NCBI RefSeq assembly: GCF_006838285.1
Contig: NZ_CP038228.1
Coordinates: forward strand, 310,001-374,000
Length of the DNA: 64,000 bases
Direction of reading: 5' to 3'
DNA from: Xanthomonas translucens pv. cerealis
Lineage (GTDB): Bacteria > Pseudomonadota > Gammaproteobacteria > Xanthomonadales > Xanthomonadaceae
The position numbers were made by a program, and so were the translations under genes. Numbering within the stretch: position 1 is the stretch's first letter; each line of letters begins with the position of its first letter. This document shows positions 57,604 through 64,000 of the stretch, in pieces. Below the pieces are notes generated by a model. The model did no database searches and was not told the DNA's origin. It saw only the letters and a program-made list of their open reading frames with translations.

Positions 57604-58560
57604 TCAATCTGCGAAATCGGTCAGCAGTTGCAGCGTCGGCTTCGGCCGCGCCAGGTCGTACATCAGGCCAAAGTGGCCTTCCACGCCTTGCAGATCGGTC
57701 TGGTCCAGCAGTTTCGTAGAGGTTGATCTCGGCGATCACGTCGGCCTAGTCGGTCTGCAGGGTGCGCACGATCTGCGCCACGCTGTCGTAGCGGGCGCCG
57801 TCGCCGGCATCGCCGCCTTCGCTGTTGCCGGCGTAGACCTCGGCGCAGTTGACCTCCTTGAAGAACACCTTGCCGCCGTACTTCTGCGCCGCGCCGCGCA
57901 TCTGCCACAGGTACAGGTCCATCCAGTAGCCGCGGTCGTGGTGGAACGGGTAGTAGTGGAAGCTGATGTGGTCGAAATCGAAGCCCGAGGCTTCGGTCAT
58001 GTCCACGAGCCACAGCGAGCCGCGGCGGTCGCCGGGGCAGCGCGCGTTCGCGGAATGATCGTCGCTGTTGCAGGCGGTGATGTTGATGGTGAATTCCAGG
58101 CCGGCGCCGAGTTCGTCCGAGGCCTGCTTCACGCCGCGGTACATCGCGGTCATCGCGTCGATGAGTGCCCGCGCGCCGTCGCGGCTGTAGTCCTGCTCGT
58201 TGCCGATCTCCCGCAGTTTGATGTCGGCGGCGTAGCGCCGCGCCAGCTGATAGCCGATCTCGCGCGACATCGGGTACACCATCGGCCGCAAGGCGATGCG
58301 GTACTGGTGCGATAGCGCCACCAGCCGATCCAGCACGGCGAAGTTGCGCGGATCCACGTCGAAGCGGTGGCTGCGCAGATTGCGCTGGCCGAGCAGCTTG
58401 AACACGGCCACGGCCACGGCCTGGCTCAGCGGGTAGGCGGGGCGGTCGTCGTGGTCGTTGACTGCGAACACGATGGCCGGTGCGGCGGCGCTGGCAGGCA
58501 GTGAGCGCCGGCGAGGGCGAGCGACAGGAGCGGCAGAGGGGCCGGCGAGCGTTGTGGCGG
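57604..58560 (-). pseudogene. Glycoside hydrolase (GH39/GH79-like) pseudogene
   Basis: A coding-like frame contains IVFAVNDHDDRPAYPLSQAV, then the acid/base region IKLREIGNEQDYSRD (NE pair), FDHISFHYYPFHHDRGYWMD and the likely nucleophile in GKVFFKEVNCAEVYAG. It stops at a TAG (57746-57748) after VRTLQTD, continues in the same frame as ADVIAEINLYE, and shifts frame near 57,711 into LLDQTDLQGVEGHFGLMYDL, then ARPKPTLQLLTDFAD, before the stop at 57604-57606. The 5' end is also shifted: a signal-peptide-like stretch (APLPLLSLALAGAHC) lies in another frame near 58,500-58,560. The gene has one nonsense and at least two frame changes and is presumably dead. Confidence 0.75.
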
Positions 58561-58813
58561 CAGGCGGCGCCGCAGCCGCGCAGAGACGGCGTGGGAGTGG
58601 ATCGAGCCTCGCAAGCGACAGTTGCGTTCGGCGCGCAGCGGCTGAGCGTTGCAGCACAGATCGCGACACTGGTAGCGGTCGGTGCCATTGGCCGGGATCG
58701 CATGTCCAGGGCGCTGCCGCCGGCCACTGTGCTGACAGCCGCGGTCCTGGGCGGGCGCAGCCTGGCGTGCAGCCGGGTCCACGGATGACAGCGGCAATGG
58801 CTTGGCCGCCAAA

Positions 58814-58838
58814 CGAAAAAGGGGCCTTGTGGCCCCTG
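58814..58838 (-). terminator. Rho-independent terminator of bamD
   Basis: On the minus strand AGGGGCC and GGCCCCT pair across ACAA and are followed by TTTTCG. It begins about 25 bases after the bamD stop. Confidence 0.88.
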
Positions 58839-58861
58839 TTTTCTTGCACCCGGCAGGTTGG

Positions 58862-59740
58862 CTAGTTCGCCATCTGCGAGTTGGACTGCCCGGTGGAGGC
58901 GGACTTCTCGCCGGCGAACGGGTTCAGCTTGCGGATCATCCACGGGTACTGCGGCCAATGCCCGGTCAGCCATGGATGCTTGGGGTCGTTGAGTTCCAGC
59001 ACCCGGCGCGCATCGTCGGCCAACGGCTTGTTGCCCAGGTGGGTGTAGGCGTCGGCCAGCACCGCCACCGCGTCGTACTGGTAGGCGCTCTGCGGATAGG
59101 TTTCCAGCAGGTAGCTGGCGCGGCCAGCGGCCGACACCCAGGCGTTGCGGCGCAGGTAGTACAGCGCGTTGTCCAGCTCGTGCTGGGCGAACACGTTGCG
59201 CAGTGCGATCATGCGCTGGCGTGCATCGGCGGCGTAGCGGCTGTTCGGATAGCGCTCGGCGACGATGTTGAAGTCGGCGTAGGCCTGCTGCGGCGTGGAC
59301 AGGTCGCGGCGGCTCGGGTCCAGCGACCACACCCGGCGCAGGAACACCGTGTCGCGGTTGGAGTTGGACAGCCCGCGCAGGTAGTACATGTAGGCGATGT
59401 TGCGGTGGGTCGGGTAGGTGCGGATGAAGCGGTCGATGCTGGACACCGCGTCGTCGTGCTTGCCGGCCTTGTACTGGGCGTAGGCGGATTCGATCATCGC
59501 CTGCTCGGTGTACTGGCCGTACGGGTACTGCGCGATCAGGCGCTTGAAGCTGCCCTCGGCGCCGGCCCAGTTGCTGGTCTGCATCTGCGTGTGCGCCTTC
59601 TGGTACAACTGGTCCACCGGCATCCCTTCCTCGGGATTCTTGTTCTTCTGGCGGTGGCAACCCGTCGCCACGACGACCATGACCAGCATCAGGGCGATGA
59701 AACGGACGTGCGCGGAGAGCGGGACGGAGCGTCGGATCAT
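58862..59740 (-). CDS. bamD: Outer membrane assembly lipoprotein BamD
   Basis: The 292-residue lipoprotein has the lipobox VVATGCHRQ, then five TPR-like repeats: MPVDQLYQKAHTQMQTSNWA, KRLIAQYPYGQYTEQAMIE, IDRFIRTYPTHRNIAYMYYL and ADFNIVAERYPNSRYAADA are diagnostic of BamD/YfiO. It is an essential part of the BAM complex that inserts beta-barrel proteins. The usual divergent partner rluD lies on the plus strand upstream, as in many gammaproteobacteria. Confidence 0.95.
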   Translation of the reverse strand: MIRRSVPLSAHVRFIALMLVMVVVATGCHRQKNKNPEEGMPVDQLYQKAHTQMQTSNWAGAEGSFKRLIAQYPYGQYTEQAMIESAYAQYKAGKHDDAVSSIDRFIRTYPTHRNIAYMYYLRGLSNSNRDTVFLRRVWSLDPSRRDLSTPQQAYADFNIVAERYPNSRYAADARQRMIALRNVFAQHELDNALYYLRRNAWVSAAGRASYLLETYPQSAYQYDAVAVLADAYTHLGNKPLADDARRVLELNDPKHPWLTGHWPQYPWMIRKLNPFAGEKSASTGQSNSQMAN

Positions 59741-59855
59741 GGGTTCGGGCAGGACACGTCAGGAATACGAAGGGGCGATGATAGCCTAGTGGCCTGTCCG
59801 GCGACTGACTATGGCCGCCGCGACCCTCCCTTTCCGACCCGGCCGTGCCATTTCC

Positions 59856-60863
59856 ATGCCCAATACCCTCCCGGACACCCCCGAGGACGCTGCCTCCGAC
59901 GGCCCGCGCCAGGCGCGTGTGCCCGACCACGCCGCCGGCCGCCGCTTCGACGCGGTGCTGGCCGAACTGTTTCCCGAATTCTCGCGCTCGCGCCTGGCCG
60001 AATGGATCAAGTCCGGCGACGCGCTGCTGGACGGCGCCCTTGCGCGGCCGCGCGACGCCCTGCGCGGCGGCGAGATCGCCAGCCTGCACGTGGTGCTGGA
60101 GACCCAGACCCACGCGCTGCCCGAGGACATCCCGCTGGAGGTGCTGTACGAGGACGACCAGGTCATCGTGCTGAACAAGCCGGCCGGGCTGGTGGTGCAT
60201 CCGGGCGCCGGCAATCCCACGGGCACCCTGGTCAACGCACTGCTGTACCGCGACCCGTCGCTGGCGTCGCTGCCGCGGGCGGGCATCGTGCACCGGCTGG
60301 ACAAGGACACCAGCGGCGCGATGGTAGTGGCGCGGACCCTGCCGGCGCACACCTCGCTGGTGGCGCAGCTGTCGGCGCGCGACGTGCACCGTCAGTACCT
60401 GGCGGTGGTGGCCGGGCCGCTGGTCTCCGGCGGCACTGCCAATGCGCCGATCGACCGCCACCCGCGCGACCGCCTGCGCATGGCGGTGCGCGAGGACGGC
60501 CGCGATGCGGTCACCCATTACCGGCTGCGCGAGCGGTTCCGCGCGCATACCGCGCTGGAGTGCCGCCTGGAGACCGGGCGCACCCACCAGATCCGCGTGC
60601 ACATGGCGCACCTGAAGCACCCGATCATCGGCGATCCGCTGTACGGCGGCGCGCTGAAGCTGCCCAAGGGCGCTACCGATGAACTGATCGCCGAACTGCG
60701 CGGTTTCAAGCGCCAGGCGCTGCATGCCGAGACGCTGGAATTTAAGCATCCGCTGACTGGCGAGCCGGTGCGCGCCAGCGCGGCGGTGCCGGCCGACCTG
60801 CAACGGCTGCTGGCCGCGCTGCGCGTCGATTCGCGGCTGGCCGCCGAGCAGGCGCGGCGCTGA
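59856..60863 (+). CDS. rluD: 23S rRNA pseudouridine synthase RluD
   Basis: I chose the ATG at 59856 (335 residues, usual family length); an ATG 45 bases upstream is also in frame. An S4 domain (about 20-80: [20 protein letters not shown]) precedes the RluA-type catalytic domain with the Asp in [19 protein letters not shown] and [20 protein letters not shown]. It modifies U1911, U1915 and U1917 of helix 69. It is followed by pgeF, as in E. coli (rluD-yfiH). Confidence 0.94.
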   Translation: MPNTLPDTPEDAASDGPRQARVPDHAAGRRFDAVLAELFPEFSRSRLAEWIKSGDALLDGALARPRDALRGGEIASLHVVLETQTHALPEDIPLEVLYEDDQVIVLNKPAGLVVHPGAGNPTGTLVNALLYRDPSLASLPRAGIVHRLDKDTSGAMVVARTLPAHTSLVAQLSARDVHRQYLAVVAGPLVSGGTANAPIDRHPRDRLRMAVREDGRDAVTHYRLRERFRAHTALECRLETGRTHQIRVHMAHLKHPIIGDPLYGGALKLPKGATDELIAELRGFKRQALHAETLEFKHPLTGEPVRASAAVPADLQRLLAALRVDSRLAAEQARR

Positions 60864-60951
60864 GGATGGGACGGCTGGGCGCAGGTGGCGCGGGCGCGGC
60901 AGCGCGGTTCGCCCGCGTGGCCGGTGCGGCGGCGCCGCGGGCCGCACGCGC

Positions 60952-61725
60952 ATGACCGACTTCGCCCTTGCCGCCGATTGGCCTGCATCGCCGCGGGTAG
61001 GCGCGCTGACCACACTGCGCTACGGCGCAGGCGCCTCGCTGCCGCCGTTCGACCGCTTCAACCTGGGCAACCGCAGCGCCGCCGACGGCGACGATCCGGC
61101 CACGGTGCAGCGCAACCGCGACGCACTGGCCGCGCGCCTGGCGCTGCCGTCGCCGCCGCACTGGCTGCGGCAGGTGCACGGGGTGCAGGTGCTGCGCTTC
61201 GAGCAGCCGCCGGCTGCGGTCGGCATCGACGCCGAGCCGACCGCCGATGCCGCGGTCACCGCGGTGCCCGGGGTGGTGCTGGCGATCCTGACTGCCGACT
61301 GCCTGCCGGTGGTGTTCGCCGCCCGCGACGGCAGCGAGGTCGGCGCCGCGCATGCCGGCTGGCAGGGCCTGGCCGGCGGCGTGCTGGAAGCCAGCGTCGC
61401 CGCGCTGCGCACGCCGCCGGCGCAGTTGCAGGCCTGGCTGGGGCCGGCCGCGGGGCCGCAGGCGTACGAGATCGGCGAGAACGTGCGCGATGCTTTCCTC
61501 GGCCACGATCCGGCCGCGGCCAGCGCTTTCGTGGCGACCCGCCCCGGACACTGGCGGGTGGACCTGTATGTGTTGGCACGACAGCGCCTGGCCGCGGCGG
61601 GGATCGACCCGGCGCAGGTGCACGGCGGCGGCCTGTGTACGATCTCCGATGCGCAGCGCTTCTTTTCCTATCGCCGCGACCGCCGCAGCGGGCGCATGGC
61701 GACGCTTGCGTGGATCGCGGACTGA
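60952..61725 (+). CDS. pgeF: Purine nucleoside phosphorylase / peptidoglycan editing factor PgeF (YfiH)
   Basis: The 257-residue DUF152 protein has LRQVHGVQVL, the metal-binding Cys and His in LTADCLPVVFA and GAAHAGWQGLAGGVLEA, and GPAAGPQAYEIGENVRDAF. Members remove misincorporated L-Ser from peptidoglycan precursors in E. coli and have nucleoside phosphorylase activity. Adjacent order with rluD and bamD is conserved. Length is normal. Confidence 0.92.
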   Translation: MTDFALAADWPASPRVGALTTLRYGAGASLPPFDRFNLGNRSAADGDDPATVQRNRDALAARLALPSPPHWLRQVHGVQVLRFEQPPAAVGIDAEPTADAAVTAVPGVVLAILTADCLPVVFAARDGSEVGAAHAGWQGLAGGVLEASVAALRTPPAQLQAWLGPAAGPQAYEIGENVRDAFLGHDPAAASAFVATRPGHWRVDLYVLARQRLAAAGIDPAQVHGGGLCTISDAQRFFSYRRDRRSGRMATLAWIAD

Positions 61726-61922
61726 GCGCACCGCTGTTCGCGCCGCTGCTGGGGCCGGCGTTCGCGCGGCTACCGCAGGCGCTGCGCATGCTGCATTCGG
61801 TACCGCAGCGGCAGCGTTACGTCGGCTATGCCGAAGTACGCCGCAGCGGGTATCCGCTGCAGCCGCTGTGCGCGTGGCTGGTGCGGTTGCAGCCGGCCAG
61901 CGCCACGCTCCGATCAAGGTGA
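61710..61922 (+). pseudogene. N-terminal fragment of a DUF4166 protein
   Basis: A GTG at 61710, overlapping the pgeF end, opens a frame reading APLFAPLLGPAFARLPQALR, MLHSVPQRQRYVGYAEVRRS and LCAWLVRLQPASA, which is the start of DUF4166 domains (usually found at the end of SDR-family oxidoreductases). It stops at 61,922; the expected next segment (PIKVTFSAAS) follows in a different frame and then similarity ends. It is a truncated, frameshifted remnant. Confidence 0.65.
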
Positions 61923-62031
61923 CCTTCAGCGCCGCTTCGGCGCGCATGCGCGGCCTAAGCGGCTATGGCGGCAGTACGCTCGGCAGCGCGTGCGTCCGCT
62001 GTCGCGGACGGCGATCGCGCAGTGCGCCGGC

Positions 62032-62640
62032 TCAGCCGATGCCGCGCACCAGCCGGGTGAGCTTGCCGTTGCCGGGTTGCGCGCGGGCCGGCTCGATCCG
62101 GAACACTGCCACCGCGGTGGCCAGGCCGCCGGCCTGTTGTTCCATGCTGCGCGCCGCGGCGGTGGCTTCTTCCACCGGCGCGGCGTTGCGTTGGGTCACT
62201 TCGTCCAGCTGCATCGCCGTGTGCTTGACCTGCTCGATGCCGCTGGATTGCTCGGCGCTGGCGGTGCTGATCTCGCCGATCAGCCCGGTCACGCGCTGCA
62301 CCGAGCCGACGATCTCGTGCATGGTGGCGCCGGCGTGGTTCACCAGTCCGATGCTGACGCCGACGAACTGCTCGGCGCGGAATTCGGGGCGGAAGCGCTG
62401 CACGTCCGGCTCGATTGCGCGCAGCATCTGCCGCAGCTTGCGGTTGGCGAAGTTGCACGCGGTCCTCGTCGTCGGCGATGCGGATCCTGGTGTCCAGGTC
62501 GCCCAGCGTCTGGATCACGAAGCGACAATGGCGCAGTTCGGCCTCGGTGTCGGCCGTGTCGCCGGCGGTATCGATGGGTTGCTCGAAGCGGCCTTCGCCC
62601 AGCGCCTGCCTCGCCTGCAGCTTCGCCGGCTTGACCATGG
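62032..62640 (-). pseudogene. Methyl-accepting chemotaxis protein remnant
   Basis: The downstream minus-strand frame (62032-62427) carries the chemoreceptor signalling end: NHAGATMHEIVGSVQRVTGL, IGEISTASAEQSSGIEQVKH and NAAPVEEATAAARSMEQQAG. It is preceded, in another frame, by LGEGRFEQPIDTAGDTADTE and RFVIQTLGDLDTRIRIAD, as in HAMP or linker parts. The conserved hairpin tip (E-x-A-x-x-A-ARAGE region) and methylation helix 1 are missing, so a central deletion joined the pieces. It is not functional. Confidence 0.75.
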
Positions 62641-62867
62641 CGCTGACCGTTGGTCGGAAAGCGGCAGCTGAATAGGCAAACTAGGCCGCTGAAAACCTTG
62701 TTTTTGTTGCGGCGCAATAAGTCGCGCGGCGCCGGCCGCTGCCGATGTCGCCGGCGGCCCGCCTTTGGGCATCTGTCGCTGATGGCTGGAGAGCGGCGCC
62801 CGGCAGACACACGACCGGCCGTCTTGCGACGGCCGGCCCGGGTCGATCGGAGCACGAGCGCGGGCGG

Positions 62868-64000
62868 TTATTTCGCTGGCGCGGCGTCCGGCAGGGTCCA
62901 GGCGATCACGCTGTCGCCCGGCTTGGTTTCCATGCGGTCGTGGCCGCCGATCGCGGCCACGATGTACTGCTTGCCGTTCACGGTATAGCTCAGCGGCGCG
63001 GCCTGCGGGCCGGCCGGCACCCGCACTTCCCACAGCAGCTTGCCGGTCTGGGTGTCGTAGCCGCGCAGGAAGTTGTCCAGCGCCGCGCCGATGAAGGTGA
63101 CGCCGCCGGCGGTGGCCAGCGAGCCGCTGTTGTTTGGCGTGCCCAGTTCGAACTTCATCTTCGACGGGATGCCCATCGGACCCTGGTCGTAGCCGGTGCC
63201 CAGCGGACGCCGCCAGATCACCTGCTGGGTGCGCAGGTCCACGCCGGAGAGATAGCCCCACGGCGGGGCGATGCACGGCGTGTTCAGCGGCGACATCCAC
63301 GGCTCCTTGCGCGCGCCGTAGGCCAGGCCTTCCTGCGCCATGTAGCCGGGCGTCTTGCTCTTGCCGTTGAACACCGAGACCACCCCCAGCTCGGCCATCT
63401 TCTGCCGCGGGTACACGTGCTCGGTGTACGGCAGGCGGTTGCTGTTCATCACCATGATGCCGCGCTGCAGGTCCACCGACACGCCACCCCAGTTGATGCC
63501 GCCGTGGTTGCCGGTGAACGACAGCGAGCCGCCCAGGCTGGGTGGGGTGAACATGCCGTCGTAGCGCAACTGCTTGAACTGAATGCGGCAGGCCAGCTGG
63601 TCGAACGGAGTGATGCCCCAGGCGTCGGATTCGACGATGGTCTCGTAGCCCTTGCTCGGCGCGCCGACGGTGTTGGGCATGCCCGGCGACACCGGTTGGG
63701 TCTTGGCGGTCCAGTCGCCGTGGTCGGTGCCCTGCGGCACCGGGATCTGCTGCACTGGCATGATCGGCTTGCCGGTTTCGCGATCGAGCACGAACACCTG
63801 GCCGGACTTGGTGGCCTGGATCACCGCCGGGCGGGTGCCGCCGCCGGGAACCGGGAAATCGACCAGGTTCGGCTGTGGGCCGATGTCGTAGTCCCACAGG
63901 TCGTGGTTGACCGTGCGGAAGTGCCAGCGCTCCTTGCCGGTGGCTGCATCCACGGCGACCAGCGAGGCGGTGTATTCCTCCTCCTGCGGGGTGCGGCCCT
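62868..64000 (-). CDS. gcd: Membrane-bound PQQ-dependent glucose/quinate/shikimate dehydrogenase, C-terminal part (runs off the right edge)
   Basis: The frame is open to the window edge (about 377 residues). It contains the PQQ-domain blades LVAVDAATGKERWHFRTVNH, DLWDYDIGPQPNLVDFPVPG, the segment GNHGGINWGGVSVDLQRGIM, NTPCIAPPWGYLSGVDLRTQ and GYDTQTGKLLWEVRVPAGPQ, ending GDSVIAWTLPDAAPAK. These identify the Gcd-type quinoproteins that oxidise glucose or quinate in the periplasm and feed ubiquinone. The membrane-spanning N-terminus lies outside the window. Glucose versus quinate specificity cannot be settled from this part. Confidence 0.9.
   Translation of the reverse strand, partial: GRTPQEEEYTASLVAVDAATGKERWHFRTVNHDLWDYDIGPQPNLVDFPVPGGGTRPAVIQATKSGQVFVLDRETGKPIMPVQQIPVPQGTDHGDWTAKTQPVSPGMPNTVGAPSKGYETIVESDAWGITPFDQLACRIQFKQLRYDGMFTPPSLGGSLSFTGNHGGINWGGVSVDLQRGIMVMNSNRLPYTEHVYPRQKMAELGVVSVFNGKSKTPGYMAQEGLAYGARKEPWMSPLNTPCIAPPWGYLSGVDLRTQQVIWRRPLGTGYDQGPMGIPSKMKFELGTPNNSGSLATAGGVTFIGAALDNFLRGYDTQTGKLLWEVRVPAGPQAAPLSYTVNGKQYIVAAIGGHDRMETKPGDSVIAWTLPDAAPAK

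Noticed and set aside
57663..61013. 1116-residue minus-strand open frame spanning bamD, rluD and pgeF
   Set aside because: It is low-complexity Arg/Pro/Ala sequence across three well-identified genes and reflects high GC content, not coding.
62815..62836. GC-rich hairpin after gcd as a terminator
   Set aside because: The stem is perfect (CCGGCCGTC/GACGGCCGG) but no T-run follows on the minus strand, so it cannot be called an intrinsic terminator.

Overview
The window is a high-GC gammaproteobacterial chromosome segment that fits Xanthomonas or a close relative. Support comes from the ColR/ColS pair beside coaE-pilD-pilC-pilA-pilB, a HrpX-type PIP box with correctly spaced -10 in front of an effector-like gene, a RAYT transposase remnant with many dispersed REP-like palindromes, and the housekeeping set sucCD, nadE, bamD, rluD and gcd. 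The species cannot be named from sequence reading alone.

Region 1 (1 to about 11,066) is a mobile element. It carries a decayed and an intact MobA/MobL relaxase, a candidate oriT, small membrane and lipoprotein genes, and a complete type II CBASS antiphage operon (DUF2188 gene, capV, DncV-like cyclase, cap2, cap3). Divergent from the operon is an XRE repressor plus ImmA/IrrE protease pair that looks like CapH/CapP. The element ends at an 18-base copy of a tRNA-Gly 3' end (11,049-11,066), read as its attachment site. The intact tRNA and any integrase would lie left of the window.

Region 2 (11,361-18,839) is an AT-richer seven-gene minus-strand operon: class V aminotransferase, O-acetylhomoserine sulfhydrylase-like enzyme, membrane desaturase, class I amidotransferase, LysE exporter, MetA-like homoserine acyltransferase and a PuuA-like glutamine synthetase. 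I read it as a rhizobitoxine-type enol-ether amino acid cluster in which the two halves of RtxA are separate genes. The ligase and amidotransferase suggest a gamma-glutamyl protecting-group step.

Region 3 (about 19.2-28.7 kb) is accessory: an effector-like membrane protein gene, a double-SDR pseudogene, a Tat-exported phospholipase C, a palindrome-rich spacer and a TonB-dependent receptor.

Region 4 (28.9-45.3 kb) is core: rimK, colRS, coaE, pilD, pilC, pilA (with a sigma-54 promoter), pilB, a YhfG/Fic pair whose fic is broken by one stop codon, pilR, pilS and sucCD.

Region 5 (45.3-64 kb) mixes core and decayed genes: a PQQ-dehydrogenase remnant, a PIP-box-driven and frameshifted type III effector candidate, nadE, egtD-egtB with nearby flavoprotein and PLP-lyase genes, an OpuC-type osmolyte ABC transporter, a glycoside hydrolase pseudogene, bamD, rluD, pgeF, remnants of a DUF4166 protein and a chemoreceptor, and the 3' part of a gcd-type glucose dehydrogenase running off the right edge.
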